Positions 15,542-21,892 of a DNA stretch of 34,263 nt are shown one piece after another (position 1 is the stretch's first letter; every line of letters starts with the position of its first letter). The translations under genes were made by a program, and so were the position numbers. Under the pieces are notes generated by a model. The model worked only from the letters and a program-made list of their open reading frames with translations. It was not told the origin of the DNA and ran no database searches. Source of the DNA: Egibacteraceae bacterium (GTDB lineage Bacteria > Actinomycetota > Nitriliruptoria > Euzebyales > Egibacteraceae); assembly GCA_040905805.1 (NCBI GenBank), contig JBBDQS010000074.1:1-34263 (forward strand), in the 5' to 3' direction.

Positions 15542-17145
15542 GACGGACCGTGCTCCTCGGTGTGACGGCCGCGATCCTGCTCGTCCTCGGGGCCGCGTCC
15601 GCGTTCATCGCCCTCGGGGAGGCAGGCAGCGACCCGGTAGCCGGCCGCGAGCTGGAGGTCGTCCTGGTGCTCGACACCTCCGGGAGCATGGAGGGCGAAG
15701 CCATGGAGGCCGCGAAGGAGAGCGCGTCCGGTGTCCTGGAGCAGCTGCCCGCGGACACCCGCGTGGCCGTCGTCGCGTTCGACACCACGGCGCGGCTGAT
15801 CAGTGCCCTGACCGCCGACCTCGACGCCCACCGCGCGGCCATCGCCCCCCTGCTCGCGGAGGGGCACACCACGCTCTACGACGGCATCGCCCTGGGCCTG
15901 CGGCAGTTCACCGAGACCGGCACGGACCGCGCGGTCGTGGTCCTGTCCGACGGCGCCGACACCAGGAGCGTCCAGACGCTGGACGCGGTCACCGCAGGCG
16001 TCGCCGGGTCCGGTGCGACCCTGCACGTCGTCGAGCTCGAGACCACCGACACGGACAGCGAGGCGCTGGCGGCGCTCGCCGCCGCCGCCGGCTCCGGGCG
16101 CCACATCACCACCGGCGACCCGCAGGGCCTCGGCGCGCTGTTCGACACGATCGCCGCGGAGCTGCGCGGATCCCCTCCCCCCACCGCCACGACCGTGTGG
16201 GACTCGAGCTGGAGCCTGGGCGCGGGTGCCGGCATGCTCTTCCTCGCGCTGCTCCTGCTGTTCATGACGGTACTGCACCCCCGTCGAGGGACCTCGTCGT
16301 TGGCCGTGCGCCCGGGGACAGGCGGGGAGCGCCAGCTACCCGGCATGACGTCGCTGGCCAACCGGACGACCCACTCCGTCGAGCGCGGCCTGAAACGGCG
16401 TGGGTGGATGCCGTCGGTCAACGGTGCCCTGGAGCGCGCGGGTATCAGCCTGCGCGCCGGGGAGTACATCACGTTGGCCGGCTCCATAGTGGTCGTGGCG
16501 TTCGCGGTCGGGCTGCTGGTGCAGGGCGCCCTGACCGCCGTGCTGCTCGCGGGTGCCGTCACGGCGAGCAGCGTCGTCGGGGTCCGGACGCTCGCGGCTC
16601 GGCGGCGCGCGCGCTTCACCGACCAGCTCGGCGTGACCCTGCAGCTCATGGCGGGCACGCTGCGGGCCGGCTACGGCCTCCTGCAGTCCATCGATGCCGT
16701 GGCGCGGGAGGCGGAGTCCCCGACCGCGGAGGAGTTCCGGCGCATCGTGGTGGAGACCCGCCTGGGCCGTGACCTCGAGGAGTCCCTGCACGCCATGGAC
16801 CGCCGCGTGGGCAGCGAGGACCTCCTCTGGGTGGTCCAGGCGCTCGCCATCCACCAGGAGGTGGGCGGCGACCTCGCCCAGGTCCTCGACGCGGTCGCGG
16901 GCACCATCCGCGAGCGCAACCAGATCCGCCGGCAGGTATCGGCCTTGTCGGCCGAAGGCAAGCTGTCCGCCGTCATCCTGTTCGCCATGCCCTTCGCGCT
17001 CGCCGGGTTCCTCGTCCTCACCAACCCCAGCTACCTGGGGGAGCTCGTCACCGACCCGATCGGCTGGGCCATGCTCGCCGTCACCGGCGTCCTGCTCGGG
17101 CTCGGTGGGGTCTGGCTCCGCCGGATCGTCCGCCTCGTCTTCTAG
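15538..17145 (+). CDS. VWA domain–TadB fusion protein
   Basis: A 535-residue two-part protein. After a signal-like helix (about 4–27), residues about 37–215 form a von Willebrand A domain with an intact MIDAS: DTSGS (46–50), TTLYDG and VLSDGADT. A membrane segment follows (about 229–248, AGMLFLALLLLFMTVL). The C-terminal half is a TadB-type T2SSF platform protein: a helix near 310–340, the GYGLLQSIDA / RDLEESLHAM / EVGGDLAQVLD cytoplasmic region, and two final helices (about 480–530). The platform pairs with TadC and TadA at the inner membrane; the VWA domain would face outward and bind a metal-dependent partner. VWA–TadB fusions occur elsewhere in actinobacteria. Confidence 0.9.
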   Translation: MRRTVLLGVTAAILLVLGAASAFIALGEAGSDPVAGRELEVVLVLDTSGSMEGEAMEAAKESASGVLEQLPADTRVAVVAFDTTARLISALTADLDAHRAAIAPLLAEGHTTLYDGIALGLRQFTETGTDRAVVVLSDGADTRSVQTLDAVTAGVAGSGATLHVVELETTDTDSEALAALAAAAGSGRHITTGDPQGLGALFDTIAAELRGSPPPTATTVWDSSWSLGAGAGMLFLALLLLFMTVLHPRRGTSSLAVRPGTGGERQLPGMTSLANRTTHSVERGLKRRGWMPSVNGALERAGISLRAGEYITLAGSIVVVAFAVGLLVQGALTAVLLAGAVTASSVVGVRTLAARRRARFTDQLGVTLQLMAGTLRAGYGLLQSIDAVAREAESPTAEEFRRIVVETRLGRDLEESLHAMDRRVGSEDLLWVVQALAIHQEVGGDLAQVLDAVAGTIRERNQIRRQVSALSAEGKLSAVILFAMPFALAGFLVLTNPSYLGELVTDPIGWAMLAVTGVLLGLGGVWLRRIVRLVF

Positions 17146-17156
17146 GAGCGCCCGCC

Positions 17157-18086
17157 ATGCCGGTCCCCATCATCCTGGCCGCCGCCGCCGTCGCGGCGTC
17201 CCTGCCGCTGCTGTGGTGGGCCGTCGCCGGCATCCGCACCCCCGGCCGTCGCCTCGTCGCCCAGAACCTCGCAGGGGGGTCGGGATCGACCGACCTGCGC
17301 CAGCTCGCGCTGCGCCGGGGAGCCGGCGAGCGGGCCGTGCGACCGGCCGTGAACGCGCTCGTCGAACGCAGCCGGTCGCTGACCCCCGCCGGCTGGATCG
17401 CCGCGCTGGAACGGCGGATCGAGCTGGCCGGCCGGCCGCCCGCGTGGCCCCTGCAGCGGGTCCTGGCCGCGAAGCTCCTGCTCGGTGCCGTCGGCGCCGG
17501 GATCGGGTTCCTGCTGTTCAGCGCCGACCCCTCCGGACGCAAGCTGCTGCTCGCGGCGGGCATCACCGTCCTCGGGTACGCCGCACCCGACCTGATCCTG
17601 CACAGCCGGGGCGCGGCACGTCAGGACGCGATCGCGCTCGCGCTGCCCGACACCCTCGACCAGATGACGATCTGCGTGGAGGCCGGCCTCGGCTTCGAGG
17701 CGGCCATGGCCCGAGCGGGCCGCACCGGCGAGGGGCCCTTGGCCCAGGAGCTCGTCCGCACGCTGCAGGAGATGCAGATGGGCATCCAGCGCACCGTCGC
17801 GCTGCGCAGCCTGGCGGACCGCACCAAGGTGGCGGACCTGCGCCACTTCACGTCGGCGGTCATCCAGGCGGAGTCCTACGGGGTGGCCGTCGCCAAGGTC
17901 CTCCGCGTCCAGGCGGCGGAGCTGCGTGTCAAACGCCGCCAGCGCGCGGAGGAGCGCGCGATGAAGATGCCCGTGAAGATCATCTTCCCGGTGATCCTGT
18001 GCATCCTGCCAGCCCTGTTCACGGTCGTCATGGGCCCGGGCGCGATCCGCATCGTGCGGACCATGATCGTCGGCGGGGGGTTCTGA
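17157..18086 (+). CDS. tadC: TadC-type pilus platform protein
   Basis: A 309-residue T2SSF-family membrane protein. It has a leading hydrophobic segment (about 5–22), helices near 95–140, and the cytoplasmic T2SSF domain with LPDTLDQMTICVEAGLGFE and AMARAG...PLAQELVRTLQEMQMGI. The C-terminal helix is KIIFPVILCILPALFTVVMGP, quoted in part. With TadB it forms the inner-membrane platform. AGGAG lies 8 nt before the ATG. The next ATG is only 2 nt after its stop, so the ATPase gene that follows is almost certainly co-translated. Confidence 0.92.
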   Translation: MPVPIILAAAAVAASLPLLWWAVAGIRTPGRRLVAQNLAGGSGSTDLRQLALRRGAGERAVRPAVNALVERSRSLTPAGWIAALERRIELAGRPPAWPLQRVLAAKLLLGAVGAGIGFLLFSADPSGRKLLLAAGITVLGYAAPDLILHSRGAARQDAIALALPDTLDQMTICVEAGLGFEAAMARAGRTGEGPLAQELVRTLQEMQMGIQRTVALRSLADRTKVADLRHFTSAVIQAESYGVAVAKVLRVQAAELRVKRRQRAEERAMKMPVKIIFPVILCILPALFTVVMGPGAIRIVRTMIVGGGF

Positions 18087-18088
18087 CG

Positions 18089-19087
18089 ATGACGGCCCCG
18101 CGCACCTTCGCCACGGTCCTCGACCAGCTGGCCACGGACAGCCCGAACGGAGCTGCGTCGCGCACGACGCCGTTCCCGACGGGATTGTGGCCGCTCGACG
18201 CGATCCTCGAAGGAGGCTTGCGAGCCCACGACCTGGTGCTGCTGGGTGGCGTCCCCGGCGTCGGCAAGACCGTGGCGGCACTGCAGATGGCTCGTCAGAT
18301 GGCGTCCACCGGCAGCACCGCGATCTACGCCTGCTTCGAGCACGACGAGTCGGAGCTGCTCGTCCGCCTCCTCCTGATGGAGCTCGGAGCCGCGGCCCGT
18401 CCACGCGACACGGCGGTGCTCGATCGGCTGCGCCTGGCCGTCCGCGGGGCCGCGAACCGCGAGGTCGCGCTGACCGACATCGGCGAGGGCCAGGAGCTGC
18501 TCGAGGCTGCCCGGACCCGCGTCGCCGACTACGCCGACCGGCTGTGGCTCGTCCCGGCGTCCAGCCGCCACACCGGCCTGGAGCAGCTGGAGCAGCTCGT
18601 GACCGCGCACGGCAACAGCCACACCGCGCTCTTCGTGGACTACCTCCAGAAGGTCGCGGTGCGCACCGGGCCCACCGTCGAGGCCGAGCGGATCAGCGTG
18701 ATCACCGCGGGCCTGAAGGAGCTGGCCCTGTCCCACGCGATCGCCGTCGTCGCCGTCGTCGCCGTCGTCGCCACCGACCATGTCGCGCCCCACGCACGCC
18801 GGCGGGGTCTGCACCATCTGCGTGCGTCTGCCGCGCTGGCCTGCGAGAGCGACGTGGTGCTGATGCTGAACGAGAAGCTCGCCTGCGTGTCGACGGCGCT
18901 CGTGGCTTCCGACCCCGTCCGCGCCGAGACGTTCCGGGACTACGTGGTCCTCAGCATCGAGAAGAACCGCGGTGGCCCGCCGGGAGCCGACCTGGAGTTC
19001 CGCAAGGACCTGGCGCACTTCCGGTTCGACCCGACCGGTGAGCACGTCGCCGAGCAGCTCCTCGATGCGCGCGTCGACAACGGCTGA
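18089..19087 (+). CDS. DnaB-like RecA-fold ATPase closing the tad operon
   Basis: A 332-residue protein consisting only of the RecA-type motor of DnaB-family helicases. Motifs in order: Walker A GGVPGVGKT (53–61), an H1a-like IYACFEHDESELLVRLLL, Walker B TALFVDYLQKV, an H3-like HHLRASAALACESDVVLMLNEK region, and a final SIEKNRGGPPGADLEF matching the DnaB GKQRNGPTG region. The DnaB N-terminal primase-binding domain is absent. It starts 2 nt after tadC stops. Its role is unknown: it could be an extra pilus motor, a regulator or an unrelated DNA-handling protein. A 9-bp tandem repeat encodes AVVAVVAVVA next to H3. Confidence 0.85.
   Translation: MTAPRTFATVLDQLATDSPNGAASRTTPFPTGLWPLDAILEGGLRAHDLVLLGGVPGVGKTVAALQMARQMASTGSTAIYACFEHDESELLVRLLLMELGAAARPRDTAVLDRLRLAVRGAANREVALTDIGEGQELLEAARTRVADYADRLWLVPASSRHTGLEQLEQLVTAHGNSHTALFVDYLQKVAVRTGPTVEAERISVITAGLKELALSHAIAVVAVVAVVATDHVAPHARRRGLHHLRASAALACESDVVLMLNEKLACVSTALVASDPVRAETFRDYVVLSIEKNRGGPPGADLEFRKDLAHFRFDPTGEHVAEQLLDARVDNG
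18743..18769 (+). repeat. Coding 9-bp tandem repeat, three copies
   Basis: GCCGTCGTC is repeated three times in frame, giving AVV x3 within the beta strand that precedes the H3 region of the DnaB-like ATPase. In-frame copy changes would lengthen or shorten a core strand by three residues. Confidence 0.9.
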
Positions 19088-19105
19088 CCATCCGCCTGCG
19101 TGCGT

Positions 19106-19125
19106 CGACCGGCAAGATGCCGTCG
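19106..19125 (+). terminator. Possible terminator of the tad operon
   Basis: CGACCGGC and GCCGTCG pair with one bulged base around an AAGAT loop, 18 nt after the stop of the last tad-operon gene and 15 nt before the rpe -10 box. There is no T tract, so this is a weak call. Confidence 0.35.
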
Positions 19126-19139
19126 CCGCCCCCGTGCTC

Positions 19140-19145
19140 TACGCT
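19140..19145 (+). promoter_or_regulatory. Probable -10 box of rpe-like gene (leaderless)
   Basis: TACGCT ends 6 nt before the ATG at 19152, with no Shine-Dalgarno between. This suggests that the epimerase gene is transcribed separately from the tad operon. No good -35 is seen. Confidence 0.5.
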
Positions 19146-19151
19146 GCACCC

Positions 19152-19823
19152 ATGACGCCCAAGATCGTGCCGGCGATGCTCCCGGTTGACTATGCCCGCC
19201 TCGGCGACGACTGCGTCGCCCTGGAGAAAGGGGGCGCCGACCGCCTGCAGTGGGACATCATGGACGGCCAGTTCGTGCCGAACATCACCTACGGGCCCGA
19301 CGTCATCGCGGCCTGCCGACCGCTGGTCTCACTGGGATTCGAGGCACATGTGATGTGCCGGGACCCCGAGTGGATGGTCCCGAAGCTCGTGGATGCGGGC
19401 TGCGACATCATCATCGTCCACGTCGAGGCGATGCGCCAGCCCCACGCCACCTACCAGGCCATCCGCAAGGCGGGCGCCCGTGCGGCCATCGCCCTGTCCC
19501 CCGCCACGCCGGTGAGCTACATCGAGAACGTGCTCGACCTCGTCGACCTCGTCCTGATCATGACCGTCAACCCCGGGTTCGGCGGCCAGGCCTACATCTC
19601 GACGATGGAGCCGAAGATCGCCGCGGCCCGCGCCATGATCGACGCCGGGGGCTTCGACGTGGAGATCGAGGTGGACGGCGGGATCGGGCCGGACACCATC
19701 GCCGGCGCCGCGGCGGCCGGGGCCTCGGTCTTCGTCTCCGGCAGCGCACTCTGGAAGTACGAGTCGTTCGGTGCGGGCGTCACCGACCTGCGGCAGCGGG
19801 CAACGGAGGCCGCCGGCGGCTGA
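19152..19823 (+). CDS. rpe: Ribulose-phosphate 3-epimerase family protein
   Basis: A 223-residue (beta/alpha)8 protein of the Rpe family, which interconverts ribulose 5-phosphate and xylulose 5-phosphate in the pentose phosphate pathway. Family motifs are clear: WDIMDGQFVPNITYGPDVI, FEAHVM (His66), VHVEAM, MTVNPGFGGQ and VDGGIGPDT (Asp175). Two expected sites differ. The metal-binding His in the HxDxMDG motif is Gln33 (LQWDIMDG), and the usual PSILSADF near the N-terminus reads PAMLPVDY. Asp35, His66 and Asp175 remain. It may be an Rpe subfamily with changed metal binding or substrate. ATG 19152 matches the family start. Confidence 0.85.
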   Translation: MTPKIVPAMLPVDYARLGDDCVALEKGGADRLQWDIMDGQFVPNITYGPDVIAACRPLVSLGFEAHVMCRDPEWMVPKLVDAGCDIIIVHVEAMRQPHATYQAIRKAGARAAIALSPATPVSYIENVLDLVDLVLIMTVNPGFGGQAYISTMEPKIAAARAMIDAGGFDVEIEVDGGIGPDTIAGAAAAGASVFVSGSALWKYESFGAGVTDLRQRATEAAGG

Positions 19824-19853
19824 CCGTCCTGCCGGGACGGCCCCCTGCCCGGC
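19824..19853. terminator. Hairpins between convergent rpe and vapC
   Basis: Directly after the rpe stop, CCGTCC and GGACGG pair (19824–19840). An alternative stem GCCGGG/CCCGGC (19831–19853) is followed by ATTT. The gap lies between convergent genes, so it may serve both. Confidence 0.5.
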
Positions 19854-19867
19854 ATTTCATGAAGCGG

Positions 19868-20299
19868 TCAGCTTCGCAGCGGGTTGACGAGCTCGACGCC
19901 CCGGAAGCGGGCGAAATCCCCATCGGTGGAGCAGATCTGGGCACCGTGCTCCAGCGCCAGGGCGGCCAGGTGCGCGTCGCTGGTGAGGTTGCCGGCCGTC
20001 CCGAGCGGCGCGAGCAGGTCGCGCAGCACCGCGGTGTGCCGCTTGGTGGGCTGGAGGACGGCAGCGCAAGGCTGCGCCAGCCAGGCCTCGAGCAGGTCGA
20101 GCGCCCGATCGACTGTCAAGGGCACAGAGAACACGTGGGCGCTCGTGGACAGCCGGACGAACCCGAGCATGGCGTTCCAGGCGAAGCCGATCGTCTCGGT
20201 GCCCGACAGCTTTGTCTCGAGCCACGGCCTGACGACCGCGTGGTGCACGGAGGTGTCATCGACGGCGTACAGGAGCAGGTTCGTGTCGACGAGCTTCAC
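19868..20299 (-). CDS. vapC: VapC-like PIN-domain toxin
   Basis: A 143-residue PIN-domain protein, the expected length for a VapC ribonuclease toxin. Acidic sites: Asp5 in MKLVDTNLLLYAVD, Asp108 in NLTSDAHLAALALEHG, and Asp126/Asp128 in STDGDFARF. The second-strand acidic residue usual in PIN domains is not evident in the IGFAWNAMLGFVRLST segment, as in a known VapC subgroup with IGxPWxxLLxFLR-type sequence. VapC toxins typically cleave tRNA or rRNA; the target cannot be read from sequence. It overlaps the antitoxin gene by four bases (ATGA), the normal arrangement for a co-translated pair. Confidence 0.88.
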   Translation of the reverse strand: MKLVDTNLLLYAVDDTSVHHAVVRPWLETKLSGTETIGFAWNAMLGFVRLSTSAHVFSVPLTVDRALDLLEAWLAQPCAAVLQPTKRHTAVLRDLLAPLGTAGNLTSDAHLAALALEHGAQICSTDGDFARFRGVELVNPLRS

Positions 20300-20553
20300 T
20301 TGCGAAGCTCGAGCTTGCGGACGCGTTCAGCGTCCTCGAGCTCGTCCGCGAGGCGCCCTGCCCGGTCAAGATCGACGCCCGGGCGCAGGCCCATTGACGC
20401 CGTCCCCTGCACGAAGGGCGCGCGGTCGATGCCGCCGCCGAGCCCGGCGCGCAGCGTGCTGTTGAGCGCGTCCTTGAACGAGATGCCCTGCTGCTGCGCG
20501 CGCTGCTTCAGCTGTGCGGCGACATCGGGCTCGAGGGTGACGGTCGTCCGCAT
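20296..20553 (-). CDS. vapB: VapB-like ribbon-helix-helix antitoxin
   Basis: An 85-residue protein with an N-terminal ribbon-helix-helix: MRTTVTLEPDVAAQLKQRA, then ISFKDALNSTLRAGL. A flexible toxin-binding tail follows (DLDRAGRLADELEDAERVRK). It would dimerise, bind its own promoter and neutralise the PIN toxin. I chose ATG 20553 because the beta strand begins there and TATGAT ends 7 nt upstream; a start at 20610 would place the promoter inside the gene. The pair sits directly downstream of a tRNA-Val gene on the same strand. Confidence 0.85.
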   Translation of the reverse strand: MRTTVTLEPDVAAQLKQRAQQQGISFKDALNSTLRAGLGGGIDRAPFVQGTASMGLRPGVDLDRAGRLADELEDAERVRKLELRK

Positions 20554-20560
20554 GCCTGGC

Positions 20561-20566
20561 ATCATA
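20561..20566 (-). promoter_or_regulatory. -10 box of vapBC (leaderless)
   Basis: TATGAT on the minus strand ends 7 nt before the vapB ATG. An 18-bp spacer separates it from TCGACG (20590–20585), a four-of-six match to TTGACA. It is the best complete promoter in the window and predicts a leaderless vapBC mRNA. Confidence 0.6.
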
Positions 20567-20623
20567 GCATCACACAGCTTGATGCGTCGATGTGTTCCGA
20601 GTCTCGCCACGACCAGATGGTAG

Positions 20624-20695
20624 TGGGCTCGACAGGTTTCGAACCTGTGACCTCTCGCGTGTGAGGCGAGCGCTCTCCCACTGAGCTACGAGCCC
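20624..20695 (-). tRNA. tRNA-Val (CAC)
   Basis: A complete 72-nt cloverleaf on the minus strand. The acceptor stem is GGGCTCG/CGAGCCC, with A as discriminator. The D arm has TAGCTCAGTGGGAGAGC, the anticodon stem is CTCGC/GCGAG with loop CTCACAC (anticodon CAC), and the T arm contains GGTTCGAAACC. The 3' CCA is not encoded (ACT follows the stem). It lies between the anti-sigma gene and vapBC, all on the minus strand. Confidence 0.97.
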
Positions 20696-20710
20696 GGGCT
20701 TGCCGTGACG

Positions 20711-20728
20711 AGGATAGCGGTGACCGCT
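20711..20728 (-). promoter_or_regulatory. Possible tRNA-Val promoter with palindrome
   Basis: TATCCT (20716–20711 on the minus strand) would be a -10 box about 15 nt before the mature tRNA 5' end. It touches a palindrome, AGCGGTGACCGCT (20716–20728), with 6-bp arms around one base. The palindrome may be an operator, or the terminator of the anti-sigma gene that ends 15 nt upstream. Confidence 0.4.
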
Positions 20729-20742
20729 GCCGACGGCTATTC

Positions 20743-21477
20743 CTACCGGTCAGCGGGCAGTGTCGCCTCCAACACCTCCTGCCCCGCCGGACGGTCGGAG
20801 AGCGCCTGGTCAGGCCGGGTCACCACCAGGCGGCGGCTGTCGGCGAGGAGCGGGACGAGGTAGTACAGCCGGCCGTCGCGGACCTCCACCGGCTCGCTGG
20901 CCACCACGTCGCCGTCACCGTCGAGCTGGTAGATCGCGTGGGTGGTGTCGCCGCCGGCCAGGCCGGTGACCAGCAGCACGAGGCGGTCCCCATCCATCCT
21001 GAGGCTGGCGTCGACACCGTCGGCGTGGGCCTGCCAGGCGACCTCGTCCCCGAACTCGAGCAGCTCGGCGGCATCGGTGACCGTGGCGACGATCGCCTCC
21101 TGGTTCGCCAGCGAGCTGCGCAGGGTGAAGTTCCACCCGGCGAGGCCCAGGAGGACGAGCACGCCGACCAGCGCGAGCAGGCGGGGGACACGGGACGCCA
21201 CCGGGGCAGGCAGCGGTTCGTCGTCCTCGTCCGCCTGGTCGGCGTCCTCCCGACGCTTGGTCTCCACGGACTTGGCCGACCGCACGCGCCGCTCGTCGCG
21301 TTCGACGTCGGCGAGATCGTGGGCGAGGGCCCGGAGCTCCCCCACGTGGGTGCGGCAGTCAGGGCATTGCAGGAGATGGGAGCGAAAGACGCGGCCGTCG
21401 GACTCGTCGAGGCCACCGAGGACATGGGCGACGGCCATGTCCTCGAAGTATCGGTGCTTGTCGGCGTCGGTCCCCAT
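20743..21477 (-). CDS. Anti-sigma factor, RskA-like, with zinc-finger motif
   Basis: A 244-residue single-pass membrane protein. The cytoplasmic N-terminus has the zinc-associated anti-sigma motif HLLQCPDC (His34, Cys38, Cys41), preceded by AHVLGGLDESD. A charged linker runs from about 55 to 95. One membrane helix follows (RLLALVGVLVLLGLAGW, about 99–116), then an RskA-type extracytoplasmic domain with HAIYQLDGDGDVV and a final VVTRPDQALSDRP. It would hold an ECF sigma factor at the membrane until a surface signal triggers proteolysis. No sigma factor gene is adjacent, which is unusual. A TATTCT box lies 9 nt before the ATG. Confidence 0.88.
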   Translation of the reverse strand: MGTDADKHRYFEDMAVAHVLGGLDESDGRVFRSHLLQCPDCRTHVGELRALAHDLADVERDERRVRSAKSVETKRREDADQADEDDEPLPAPVASRVPRLLALVGVLVLLGLAGWNFTLRSSLANQEAIVATVTDAAELLEFGDEVAWQAHADGVDASLRMDGDRLVLLVTGLAGGDTTHAIYQLDGDGDVVASEPVEVRDGRLYYLVPLLADSRRLVVTRPDQALSDRPAGQEVLEATLPADR

Positions 21478-21522
21478 CGTGTCCCAAGAATAGCCGCGCC
21501 TGGTGGACCGCGACCAGTGGTC

Positions 21523-21789
21523 CTACCTGATCGACTCCCGGAACGTTTGGCGCGCCGAGCGCCGCTGCGGAGAATCGGCGACGTCGGCGATCATGTCGAT
21601 CACCGCCCGTTCCACCGCTTCGGCCTCCTCCTCGGCTGCAAGGACGCTCTCGATCGCGATGGCGCGTTCGTACGGCCGCAGCATCCAGTCCTCCAACCGC
21701 CCGAGGAACCAGAGGCCCAGCAGCAACGCCATGGGGAACGCGAGCACCAACAGGCCCGCCATGAGGCTCGTGCCGAGTTCCGCCGCCAC
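21523..21789 (-). CDS. Small membrane protein with helical cytoplasmic tail
   Basis: An 88-residue hypothetical protein. The start is a GTG at 21789 with a strong AAAGGAAG Shine-Dalgarno 7–9 nt upstream, which is the main evidence for the gene. One hydrophobic helix (about 6–26, TSLMAGLLVLAFPMALLLGLW) is followed by LEDWMLRPYERAIAIESVLA and an acidic, helix-prone EEEAEAVERAVIDMIADV segment. I do not recognise a family. It lies 45 nt upstream of the anti-sigma gene on the same strand and may be co-transcribed. It is divergent from the hydantoinase genes. Confidence 0.65.
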   Translation of the reverse strand: MAAELGTSLMAGLLVLAFPMALLLGLWFLGRLEDWMLRPYERAIAIESVLAAEEEAEAVERAVIDMIADVADSPQRRSARQTFRESIR

Positions 21790-21879
21790 GTCACACTTCC
21801 TTTGCGTCGTCTCGTGGGCGTGCCCGTTTGGGACGGTTTGGAAACCTCGGCCGGCGACCGGGGGCCCGCAGCGCGGGAC

Positions 21880-21885
21880 TAGACT
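21880..21885 (+). promoter_or_regulatory. Probable -10 box of hyuAB (leaderless)
   Basis: TAGACT, the same hexamer as in front of lemA, ends exactly 7 nt before the GTG at 21893. This supports GTG as the true start and predicts a leaderless mRNA. Confidence 0.55.
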
Positions 21886-21892
21886 GCGCCCG

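Noticed and set aside
16694-18088. Upstream extension of the DnaB-like ATPase frame through tadB and tadC
   Set aside because: The extension is an Arg/Pro-rich shadow of tadB and tadC; the ATG at 18089 begins the conserved protein right after the tadC stop.
17142-18404. Minus-strand 420-codon frame opposite tadC
   Set aside because: No recognisable domain, and it lies opposite a well-supported gene.
18089-19087. Calling the ATPase the replicative helicase DnaB
   Set aside because: The N-terminal DnaB domain is missing, and the location in the tad operon does not fit the replicative enzyme.
20554-20610. Longer vapB start at 20610
   Set aside because: It would add 19 residues ahead of the ribbon-helix-helix strand and place the good -10 and -35 boxes within the gene.
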